From Acidobacteriota bacterium (GTDB lineage: Bacteria > Acidobacteriota > Vicinamibacteria > Vicinamibacterales > UBA2999): 63,764 nucleotides of DNA. The stretch spans positions 1 to 63,764 of the forward strand of contig JACPCS010000129.1 of NCBI GenBank assembly GCA_016184455.1. The letters are read 5' to 3'. Position 1 is the stretch's first letter, and each line of letters begins with the position of its first letter. The notes beneath the pieces were generated by a model that was given only the letters and a program-made list of their open reading frames with translations, was not told where the DNA came from and ran no database searches. Positions 9,181 through 16,454 of the stretch are shown here, in pieces. A program made the position numbers and the translations under genes.

Positions 9181-10544
9181 TCATCACCAGGAAGGCCATT
9201 CCCCGCCGCGCGGTGCTGCGCGGCATCGGTGCGACAGTGGCGCTGCCGCTGCTCGACGGCATGCTGCCGGCGTTGGCGTCACAGCGTCCGCCGGTCAGTC
9301 GCCTGTCGATCGTCTTCGCGCCGAACGGTATGAACATGGCGACGTGGACGCCGGCGGGCGACCCTTCGACAAGCTCAGGGTCGCCCCGAGCATCGTCGAG
9401 GGGCGAGGACGCCGCATTCCAGTTCAGCCCCACGCTCGAGCCGCTGGCGCCGTTCCGCGATCGGCTCCTCGTGCTGAGCGGACTCGACAACAGCATCGGC
9501 GATGCGCGGCCCGGGGAAGGCGAATCGGCGCCGCACGAGCGCGCCGGCGGCGTCTTCCTCACGAGCGTGCATCCGGAGCGCGAAGGACGTGCGGGCGTGT
9601 CGATGGACCAGGTGCTCGCCCGGGAGCTGGGCCGCCAGACCGAGCTCGCCTCCCTCGAGCTCGGCCTCCACGCCAACGACATCGTCGGCCAGTGCGAGAA
9701 GGGATGGAGCTGCGCGTACATGAACACGCTGTCGTGGCGGACGCCGACTACGCCGCTGCCGGTGGAGTACCGGCCGCGCGCGGTGTTCGAGCGGCTGTTC
9801 GGTGACAGCGACAGCAGCGACCCGGCGGTCCGCCGGGCGCGGATCGAGCGCGACCGCAGCCTGCTCGATTCGGTCACCGACGCGGCGGCGCGCCTGATGC
9901 GGTCGGTGGGCGCGGCGGATCGCGCACGGCTGACCGAGTATCTGGAAGGCATGCGCGACATCGAGCGCCGGATTCAGCGCGCCGAAGAGCAGTCGGCGCG
10001 CGAGCTGCCGGCCGTCGATCGTCCGGCCGGCATTCCGACGACGTTCGAGGAACACGCCAGGCTGATGTTCGACCTGCAGGTGCTGGCGCTGCAGGCGGAT
10101 CTGACGCGCGTCATCACCTTCATGCTCGGGCCCGAGCAGAGCAATCGCGCGTATCCGGAGATCGGCGTCCCCGACGTGCACCACGGGTTGTCGCATCATC
10201 AGGGCGACGCCCGGAAGCTCTCGAAGATCGCGCAGATCGACGCGTACCACACGAGGACGTTCGCGTACTATCTGGAGGCGCTCCAGGCGACCCGCGAAGG
10301 CGACGGATCGCTGCTCGATCACGCGACGGTCGTCTTCGGCTGTTCGATGAGCGACGGCAACGATCACCTGCTGCAGAACCTGCCGATCGTGGTGGCTGGC
10401 GGCAGCAACGGGCAGCTGAAGGGCGGGCGGCACGTCAGGTTCCCGAAGGGCACGCCCGTTTCGAACCTGTATCTGGCGCTCATGGATATGGTCGGCGTGC
10501 ATCTGGATCGCTTCGGCGACAGCACGGGGAGGCTGTCGCTGTGA
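9177..10544 (+). CDS. DUF1552 domain protein, carrying an in-frame REP-like insertion
   Basis: Protein of 455 aa with an N-terminal RRAVLRGIGATVALPLLDGM signal that is typical of DUF1552. Family blocks follow: FAPNGMNMATWTPAG, LEPLAPFRDRLLVLSGLDN, VSMDQVLARELG, FDLQVLALQADLTRVITFML, GHSMSDGN-type residues near FGCSMSDGNDH. DUF1552 genes are nearly always coupled to DUF1592 genes, and here the two overlap by 4 nt. The function is unknown, possibly partner or chaperone of the DUF1592 cytochrome. Residues about 61-78 (DPSTSSGSPRASSRGED) are not family sequence. They are encoded by a 47-bp pair of hairpins at 9359-9405. The reading frame stays open, so the protein may still work. Confidence 0.9.
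   Translation: MIITRKAIPRRAVLRGIGATVALPLLDGMLPALASQRPPVSRLSIVFAPNGMNMATWTPAGDPSTSSGSPRASSRGEDAAFQFSPTLEPLAPFRDRLLVLSGLDNSIGDARPGEGESAPHERAGGVFLTSVHPEREGRAGVSMDQVLARELGRQTELASLELGLHANDIVGQCEKGWSCAYMNTLSWRTPTTPLPVEYRPRAVFERLFGDSDSSDPAVRRARIERDRSLLDSVTDAAARLMRSVGAADRARLTEYLEGMRDIERRIQRAEEQSARELPAVDRPAGIPTTFEEHARLMFDLQVLALQADLTRVITFMLGPEQSNRAYPEIGVPDVHHGLSHHQGDARKLSKIAQIDAYHTRTFAYYLEALQATREGDGSLLDHATVVFGCSMSDGNDHLLQNLPIVVAGGSNGQLKGGRHVRFPKGTPVSNLYLALMDMVGVHLDRFGDSTGRLSL
9359..9405. repeat. REP-like hairpin pair inside the DUF1552 coding sequence
   Basis: Two adjacent hairpins. The first has arms CGACCCT (9359-9365) and AGGGTCG (9377-9383). The second has arms CGCCCC (9382-9387) and GGGGCG (9400-9405). 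The loop regions are related to each other in inverted orientation (TCGACAAGCTC against TCGACGATGCTC), as in a BIME-type pair. The element lies in frame and interrupts a conserved block. Confidence 0.75.
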
Positions 10545-11935
10545 ACACTGTATTGGTGTTCTTCGTGATCGTCGTGGTTCCGGTTGTGGCCATGGGGCAG
10601 AGCCTTGCCGACGCCGGCGCGACGGAACTGCACTGGGCGGCGCACCGCGACGACGTCGCGCTCGTCGAGCGGCTGATTCGCTCAGGCGCGGATGTGAACG
10701 CGGCCAACGAGTATGGCGTCACGGCGCTGACGCTGGCGTGTACGAACGGCAGCACCGCCGTCGTGGAGAAGCTGCTGGCTGCGGGCGCCAATCCGAACGT
10801 GGCGCAGGTGAACGGGGTCACCCCGCTCATGGAATGTGCCCGTACGGGCTCGGCCGCGGCGGTGGCCGCGCTCCTGGCGCGCGGCGCGTCGGTCGATGCC
10901 TCGCACGCCAGGACCGGACAAACCGCGCTCATGTGGGCCGCGGCGGGACGGCACGCCGAGGTGGTCACGCGGCTCATCGAGCGTGGCGCACACGTGCGCG
11001 CGCGATCGAATGGAGGATTCACGCCGCTGCTCTTCGCGGCGCGTTCGGGTGACGAGCCGTCCGCGCGGCTGCTGGTCGACGCGGGCGCGGACGTCGACGA
11101 GGCGACGCCGGAGCACGGCTCGGCGCTGGTCGTCGCGAGCGCCGGCGGCCACGAACCTCTCGCGCGGTTGCTCCTCGAGCGCGGCGCGAACCCGAACGCG
11201 GCCGATCGGTACGGCATCACGCCGCTGCACAACGCGGTGCGGCGCGGGCTGACATCGCTCGTCGGCATGCGCTTCGACGAGTCGTACCGCGTGCAGCCGC
11301 CGAACATGCCCGAGCTCGCGGCGGCGCTCGTGAAGCGCGGCGCGAATCCGAACGCTCGCATGACCGCGACCGACACCCGCGGCCCCGACGGCACGCCGTT
11401 CGAGATGAAAGGCGCCACGCCGTATTTCCTTGCCGCCGTCGCGGGCGACGGGGAGCTGATGCGGCTGCTGGGACGGGCCGGCGCCGATCCGAGGCTGGGC
11501 GTCGACGGCGGCGCCACGCCGCTGATGGCGGCGGCCCGCTCCGCCTGCACCGGGTCGTGTGAGTTCCGCGGCGCCAATCTCGCGGTCGATCCTGCAGCCG
11601 CCGCGGCCGCGCTCGAGGCCGTCGAAGTCGCCGTGGAGCTCGGCGCCGACGTCGATGCCGCCAACGAGGATGGCCAGACGGCGATGCACATGGCGGCGTT
11701 CACGGGCGCGGACGGGGTCGTGCAGCTTCTGGCCGACCGCGGCGCGGCGGTGGACGTGCAGGACACGCGCGGCGAAACGCCGTGGAGCATGGCGGCGGGG
11801 CTCAGCACGGTGCTGCGGTACCGCGGCCAGTACGGTACGCACGACAGTACTGCCGCGCTCCTGCTGAAGCTCGGCGCGAAACCGATCACGCAGCAGGAGC
11901 TCGAGGCGCGCGCGGCCGCCCTGGTGGGGCGGTGA
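10541..11935 (+). CDS. Secreted ankyrin-repeat protein
   Basis: Protein of 464 aa that starts with GTG overlapping the DUF1552 stop (GTGA). The signal peptide MNTVLVFFVIVVVPVVAMGQ is followed by about ten 33-residue ankyrin repeats. Examples are GATELHWAAHRDDVALVERLI, GVTALTLACTNGSTAVVEKLL, GQTALMWAAAGRHAEVVTRLI, GITPLHNAVRRG, and at the C-terminus GQTAMHMAAFTGADGVVQLL. Ankyrin repeats form binding scaffolds. Translational coupling to the DUF1592/DUF1552 pair suggests it scaffolds that complex outside the cytoplasm (inference). The last unit ends close to a 51-bp structured repeat. Confidence 0.9.
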   Translation: MNTVLVFFVIVVVPVVAMGQSLADAGATELHWAAHRDDVALVERLIRSGADVNAANEYGVTALTLACTNGSTAVVEKLLAAGANPNVAQVNGVTPLMECARTGSAAAVAALLARGASVDASHARTGQTALMWAAAGRHAEVVTRLIERGAHVRARSNGGFTPLLFAARSGDEPSARLLVDAGADVDEATPEHGSALVVASAGGHEPLARLLLERGANPNAADRYGITPLHNAVRRGLTSLVGMRFDESYRVQPPNMPELAAALVKRGANPNARMTATDTRGPDGTPFEMKGATPYFLAAVAGDGELMRLLGRAGADPRLGVDGGATPLMAAARSACTGSCEFRGANLAVDPAAAAAALEAVEVAVELGADVDAANEDGQTAMHMAAFTGADGVVQLLADRGAAVDVQDTRGETPWSMAAGLSTVLRYRGQYGTHDSTAALLLKLGAKPITQQELEARAAALVGR

Positions 11936-11949
11936 GGACGCTTTTGAAT

Positions 11950-12000
11950 GTGGCGCGAACCCTTCGGGTTCGCGAGGCGAGCCTGAAAGGCTCGCCCCAC
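11950..12000. repeat. 51-bp two-hairpin intergenic element, copy 1
   Basis: The outer ends are GTGG…CCAC. Inside are hairpin CGCGAACCC-TTC-GGGTTCGCG and hairpin GGCGAGCCT-GAA-AGGCTCGCC. The copy at 56311-56361 is identical over all 51 bases. The copy at 29752-29802 is inverted with two differences. It sits between convergent genes, where it may terminate both transcripts or act as a REP/BIME-type repeat. Confidence 0.85.
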
Positions 12001-12003
12001 AGC

Positions 12004-12960
12004 CTACGCGCGCAGGAACGCGCGCAGTTCTCTCAACAGCTGCTCCGGCGCCTCGAGCTGGATGTTGTGGCCGGATGGCATCGGCCCGCCCCGCACATCC
12101 GCCGCGCGCTCGCGCCAGATCGCCATCGGATCGAACAGCCGCCCCACGTTGCCGCGCTCGCCCCACAGCACGAGCAGCGGACACGCGATCGTTCGACCCG
12201 CCCGCAGGTCGGCATCGTCGTGTTCGAGGTCGATCGAGGCGCCCGCGCGATAGTCCTCGCACATCGCGTGAACCGTCGCGGGGTTCTTGAACGCGCGCAG
12301 GAACTCCGCCTGTGGCTCCTCGCCGCCCGCACCAACGTAGGTGTCGATGCTGTTGTTGAGAAGATTTTCCGGAAACGGCGCGGGCCGGATCAGGAAGAAC
12401 CAGTGGTAGTACGCCGTCGCGCGCTCCCGCGTCACGTGATGGTAGAAGTAGTGGGTCGGGATGATGTCCAGCACCGCCGCCCGGATCACGGCATTGGGGT
12501 GATCGAGCGCCAGCCGATGCGTCACCCGCGCGCCGCGATCGTGGCCGACCACGGCGAACCGGTCGAAGCCGAAGCGCTTCATGACTTCGATCTGATCCAG
12601 CGCCATCGCCCGCTTGGAGTAGTTCACATGATTCGGTCCGCCGTCGGGCTTGCTGCTGTCGCCGTAGCCGCGCAGGTCGGCCGCGACCACGGTGTGGGTC
12701 TTCGCCAGCTCGGGCGCCACCTTGTGCCAGATGGCGTGGGTCTGCGGGGCGCCATGCAGGAGGAGGAGCGGCGGGCCGCTGCCGCCGACGACCACGTTGA
12801 TCGTCGCGCCCGAGGTCGGCACCTTCACGGTCTTGAAGCCTGGGAACAGGTACGCCGACCCGTCGGCACGCTGCTCGGCCCGAACCGTTCTGAGGCCCCC
12901 GGCTGCCGCACCAGTCACCAGAGTCGCCGTCTGCCGAAGCCAGCCGCGCCGGTCGATCAT
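12004..12960 (-). CDS. Tat-exported alpha/beta hydrolase, haloacetate (fluoroacetate) dehalogenase-like
   Basis: Protein of 318 aa. The N-terminus MIDRRGWLRQTATLVTGAAAG resembles a Tat signal. Nucleophile elbow GHDRGAR gives Asp141 followed by Arg142 and Arg145. This is the arrangement that binds carboxylate in fluoroacetate dehalogenases. His186-Trp187 (YYHWFF) lie 45 residues later, the same spacing as the halide-binding His-Trp pair of that family. DYRAG follows at about 236. The catalytic His is probably in PSGHNIQLE. I infer hydrolytic dehalogenation of a 2-haloacid or hydrolysis of a similar small carboxylate. Epoxide hydrolysis is the alternative. Export of such an enzyme would be unusual. 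It is divergent from the c-haem/YVTN gene. Confidence 0.8.
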   Translation of the reverse strand: MIDRRGWLRQTATLVTGAAAGGLRTVRAEQRADGSAYLFPGFKTVKVPTSGATINVVVGGSGPPLLLLHGAPQTHAIWHKVAPELAKTHTVVAADLRGYGDSSKPDGGPNHVNYSKRAMALDQIEVMKRFGFDRFAVVGHDRGARVTHRLALDHPNAVIRAAVLDIIPTHYFYHHVTRERATAYYHWFFLIRPAPFPENLLNNSIDTYVGAGGEEPQAEFLRAFKNPATVHAMCEDYRAGASIDLEHDDADLRAGRTIACPLLVLWGERGNVGRLFDPMAIWRERAADVRGGPMPSGHNIQLEAPEQLLRELRAFLRA

Positions 12961-12974
12961 GATGGCCTCCTTGG

Positions 12975-13048
12975 CATTTGCGATTTGCGATTCATGATGT
13001 GCGATTTCAAATCACAAATCACAAATCACAAATCACTAATCGCGAATC
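12975..13048. repeat. Inverted heptad array, GCGATTT/AAATCAC type
   Basis: The left half holds GCGATTT, GCGATTC and GCGATTT in 7-nt register. The right half holds AAATCAC four times, then TAATCGC and GAATC. The halves pair using some G-T or mismatched positions. This is AT-rich compared with the surroundings. It lies in a divergent intergenic region, directly before the 155-bp three-hairpin element. Confidence 0.75.
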
Positions 13049-13079
13049 ATAGATGCATTGGCGTAAGATACGCCGCATC

Positions 13080-13234
13080 GGACCGCTATGCGGGCCGCAA
13101 ACGCGAATTCCGTACTCATTATTGGTCCGCATAGCGGTCCCAGGCGCGCGAAGCGCGCCAAGCAAGCACTGCCAACCAGCCAAGGGCGAGACTCTTCAGA
13201 TATCGAGATATCAAGGGCGAGCCCTTGGCTGGTT
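13080..13234. repeat. 155-bp three-hairpin element, copy A
   Basis: Three inverted repeats lie in order. GGACCGCTATGCGG (13080-13093) pairs with CCGCATAGCGGTCC (13127-13140). GGCGCGC-GAA-GCGCGCC is at 13143-13159. AACCAGCCAAGGGC (13174-13187) pairs with GCCCTTGGCTGGTT (13221-13234) and encloses a small GATATC-GAG-ATATC hairpin. Copy B at 31211-31364 has the same plan, with conserved stems and diverged loops. Copy A ends 4 nt before the GGAGG site of the next gene. Confidence 0.85.
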
Positions 13235-13249
13235 CGACGGAGGATGGTT

Positions 13250-14758
13250 ATGCGCAGATCGCTCATCTCAGGCGGATTCGGCGTGCTCCTCTGGGCGGCG
13301 GGGGCCGCGCCGGGCTCGTTCGAGGCGGCGCAGCAGGCGCCGGCGGCTCCCTCCCTCGACTACGAAATCTACAAGACGCGCGTCGAGCCGATCTTCCTCG
13401 CGCGGCGCGCCGGGCACGCGCGCTGCTACACGTGCCACGCGCTCGGCGCGGGCGAAGGGAATGCGCCGGCGGCGATGCGCCTGCAGGTGCTCGCGCCCGG
13501 CAGGACGACCTGGACGGACGAGCAGTCGCGGATGAATTTCGAGGCGGTCGGCAGGAAAGTCGTGCCCGGGAATCCGCTGACCAGCCCGCTCCTGATTCAC
13601 CCGCTGCGCTACGAAGCGGGGGGTCACCAGTGGCATGGCGGCGGGGCGCAGTTCGCCTCGGCCAACGATCCCGACTGGCAGACGATCGCGGCGTGGGTCC
13701 AGGGAAAGGCGACGGTCGGCGAGGCGCCGGCCCGCACGGCGGCGGCCGGCCCGGCGCGGCACCCCGCTCCCGCGGGCACCGGACGCGCGGCCCGAGGCCT
13801 GAAGCTGCGCATCGTCCAGACCAACATGGCGGGCGACAGCCTCCACATCATCGATCCGGCGACCAATCGCGTGGTAGGCGAGATCACCGGCATCGAAGCG
13901 AACCACGGCGTCGCCGCGGCGCCGGACGGCAGCCGGCTCTACGTCTCCAACGAAGCCGACCGCACCGTCGACGTCGTCGACATGCGCACGCTCGAGGTCA
14001 TCCGGCAGATCCCGCTCAGCGGTCCACCGAACAACATCGCGATCAGCAAGGACGGCCGGCGGTTGTATCAGGCCATTCACGGCGAGCCGTTCGGCGTCGA
14101 CGTGATCGACACGGCGGCGCTCGCGAACGTCAAGCGGCTGCCGCTCGACGGCATGCGCATCCACAACACCTACGTCACGCCGGATGGGAAGTACGTGATC
14201 GCGGCGTCCGACGATCAGACGTTCACGGTGGCGATCATCGACCAGAAGACCGAACAGCCCGTGCGATCGATCACGTTCACCAACCGTCCGCGGCCGCTGG
14301 CGTTCTCGACCAGTCCCGACGGCTCCACGAAATGGATCTTCGCCGGGCTCAGCGAGCTGCACGGCTTCGTCGTCGCCGACTTCGAGACCGGCCGGGAGCT
14401 CCACCGGATCGCGTTCCCGGATCTGGGCGGGCCGGTGAAGTACCGCGCAGTCCGGGCATCGGCCGCCAATCCGAACCACGGCATCGGCGTGCAGCCCGAC
14501 AACCGCGCGGTGTGGGTGAGCGACCGTTGGTACAACGTCGTGCATGCGTACTCGCTGCCCGACCTGAAATACCTCGGCGCCGTGCAGACGGCGGTCGACC
14601 CGTTCTGGATGACCTTCACGCCCGACAGCCGGTTCGTCTACGTGGCGAACGACGCGTCCGCCTCGGTCTCGGCCATCGACACCGAGACGCTGCAGGAGGT
14701 CGCTCGGATTCCGGTCGGGCAGGTCCCGAAGCGGAACATCACGGCGATGCTTCCCTGA
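13250..14758 (+). CDS. c-haem domain fused to YVTN beta-propeller
   Basis: Exported protein of 502 aa. Signal peptide 1-28 is followed by a c-haem domain with CYTCH (59-63) and conserved LDYEIYKTRVEPIFL and GGHQWHGGGAQF blocks. From about 180 a YVTN/40-residue propeller follows (IVQTNMAGDSLHIIDP, PDGSRLYVSNEADRTVDVVD, PDSRFVYVANDASASVSAID). The two halves match the separate genes at 33857 and 32822 respectively. It is probably a periplasmic electron-transfer or sensing protein. ATG 13250 is spaced 6 nt from GGAGG; the ATG at 13244 is too close to it. Confidence 0.9.
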   Translation: MRRSLISGGFGVLLWAAGAAPGSFEAAQQAPAAPSLDYEIYKTRVEPIFLARRAGHARCYTCHALGAGEGNAPAAMRLQVLAPGRTTWTDEQSRMNFEAVGRKVVPGNPLTSPLLIHPLRYEAGGHQWHGGGAQFASANDPDWQTIAAWVQGKATVGEAPARTAAAGPARHPAPAGTGRAARGLKLRIVQTNMAGDSLHIIDPATNRVVGEITGIEANHGVAAAPDGSRLYVSNEADRTVDVVDMRTLEVIRQIPLSGPPNNIAISKDGRRLYQAIHGEPFGVDVIDTAALANVKRLPLDGMRIHNTYVTPDGKYVIAASDDQTFTVAIIDQKTEQPVRSITFTNRPRPLAFSTSPDGSTKWIFAGLSELHGFVVADFETGRELHRIAFPDLGGPVKYRAVRASAANPNHGIGVQPDNRAVWVSDRWYNVVHAYSLPDLKYLGAVQTAVDPFWMTFTPDSRFVYVANDASASVSAIDTETLQEVARIPVGQVPKRNITAMLP

Positions 14759-14777
14759 CGACGTGTCCGGCACGGCG

Positions 14778-16454
14778 ATGCGAACCGCGCTCGCCATCGG
14801 GCTGCTCGTGGCCGCGTCGGCCGCCGATCTCCAGGCGCAGTCGCTCCTCGTCAGCGGCGGCACGCTCATCGACGGCACCGGGCGGCCGCCGGTGGAAAAC
14901 GCATACATCCTGGTGCGCGACGGCGTGATCACGGAGGTCACGACATCGCCGCCCTCGGCCGCCGGCGTCGCCGTCGTCGACGCGCGCGGCAAGTACATCC
15001 TGCCGGGCCTGATCGATTCCCACGTGCACTACCGCGACTGGAAGGGGGAGCTGTTTCTCGCACACGGGGTCGCGACCGTCTACGATCTCGGCAACCCGCA
15101 CTACTACCAGGCTGCACTGAAACGCGGCTTCAACACCGGCCGCCTGCGGGGGCCGCGCTACTTCTTCTGCGGTGAAGTCAACCTGCCCTCCGATGAGCAG
15201 GGGCCATCGGTGCTTCGTCGCGGCCTCGACGTCATTCACGCACCGGACGACGCGACCGCCATCGTGGCGCGCCTGAAGAACACAGGCGTCGACTGCCTCA
15301 AGCTCAACGAGCAGTTCAGCGGCGATCTGTTCTCCGCGCTCGCGCGGGCGGCCGGGCAGGCCGGTCTTCGCGTCATCTCCCATTCGTGGAATGCGCGCGA
15401 CTCCGCGGCCTGGGGCATCGGCGGCATCGAGCACATGGAAGGCATTGCGCGTGCGACCGCCACGAGTCCGCGCGCCCGGGACGCGGTTGGCCGCATGCAT
15501 CTCGAGGCCGGGCACAAGAACACCGCGCTCTATCAATGGATGGAGCCCTCCGAGTTCGATCGCCTCGTGCAGGAGCTCGTCGAGCGGCGCGTGTTTCTCA
15601 ACCCCACGCTGGCGTTCGAATGGAAGGCGCTGACGCCGCGCCGCCGCGAGCACGAGCAGGAGGACGAGCGGCTCTTTCGGACGCCCGCGCTCGCGTACGT
15701 GCCGCGCGACGATCGCCTCGTGATCCTCGGCCAGTACCACTGGGCCGACGGACGATCCGCCGAGGAGCGGCGGCAGTTCGAAGACGGCTACCGCAACGTG
15801 CAGCAGTTTCTCGCGCGCTTCGTGCGGGCGGGAGGGAAGATCTACGCCGGCACCGATTCGTCCGCGGCGACGACGCCGGGACTGAGCCTGCATCATGAGA
15901 TGCAGCTGCTCGTCGACGCAGGCCTTACGCCGATGCAGGCGCTCCTGGCCGCCACCGCCAACGCCGCCGAGTTGATCGGGCTGGAGCGGATAGTGGGGAC
16001 GGTTGAAAGAGGCAAAGCCGCCGATCTCCTGCTCGTCGATGCGAACCCGCTTCAGGACATCGCGAACACGAAGAAGATCGCCAGGGTGATCAAGGACGGC
16101 CGCATCGTCGACACGGCGTATCACGCGGAGTACGCGATCCCGATCCGCCGGCCTGGCCCCGAGTCGAAGCATCTCTACAACCCGGCGCCGGCGCTGCGGG
16201 ACGTGGTGCCACCAGTCGTCCCGGAGGGCACCGCGGTCACGGTGCGCGTCGTCGGGCGCGGATTCACCTCCGGTTCGGTGGTCAAGATCGACGGCCGCGC
16301 GCTCGACACGCGGTGGGTCAGCGCGACGGAGCTGGCGGCAACGCTGACGCCGCGGGAGACGGGCAGCGTCGGCACGTTTCTCGTCACCGTAGAGACACCG
16401 CCGCCGGGCGGCGGCGCCTCCGATCCGGTGGAGCTCATCGTCACGTTCAGGTAA
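14778..16454 (+). CDS. Exported amidohydrolase with C-terminal IPT/TIG domain
   Basis: Metal-dependent hydrolase of 558 aa with a signal peptide (MRTALAIGLLVAASAADLQAQ). The amidohydrolase start LLVSGGTLIDGTGRPPV and metal site GLIDSHVHY are present. Further His residues are in VISHSWNA and IEHMEG, and the distal Asp is in YAGTDSSAATTPG. Residues about 470-558 form an IPT/TIG Ig-like domain (VPEGTAVTVRVVGRGFTSGS). That is an unusual appendage for an amidohydrolase and may bind a partner or polymer. A GTG at 14763 could add five residues. The gene starts 19 nt after the propeller gene. The substrate is unknown. Confidence 0.87.
   Translation: MRTALAIGLLVAASAADLQAQSLLVSGGTLIDGTGRPPVENAYILVRDGVITEVTTSPPSAAGVAVVDARGKYILPGLIDSHVHYRDWKGELFLAHGVATVYDLGNPHYYQAALKRGFNTGRLRGPRYFFCGEVNLPSDEQGPSVLRRGLDVIHAPDDATAIVARLKNTGVDCLKLNEQFSGDLFSALARAAGQAGLRVISHSWNARDSAAWGIGGIEHMEGIARATATSPRARDAVGRMHLEAGHKNTALYQWMEPSEFDRLVQELVERRVFLNPTLAFEWKALTPRRREHEQEDERLFRTPALAYVPRDDRLVILGQYHWADGRSAEERRQFEDGYRNVQQFLARFVRAGGKIYAGTDSSAATTPGLSLHHEMQLLVDAGLTPMQALLAATANAAELIGLERIVGTVERGKAADLLLVDANPLQDIANTKKIARVIKDGRIVDTAYHAEYAIPIRRPGPESKHLYNPAPALRDVVPPVVPEGTAVTVRVVGRGFTSGSVVKIDGRALDTRWVSATELAATLTPRETGSVGTFLVTVETPPPGGGASDPVELIVTFR

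Noticed and set aside
12975..13048. CRISPR-like appearance of repeated short units
   Set aside because: The units are 7 nt, adjacent, without spacers, and invert halfway. No cas gene is present.
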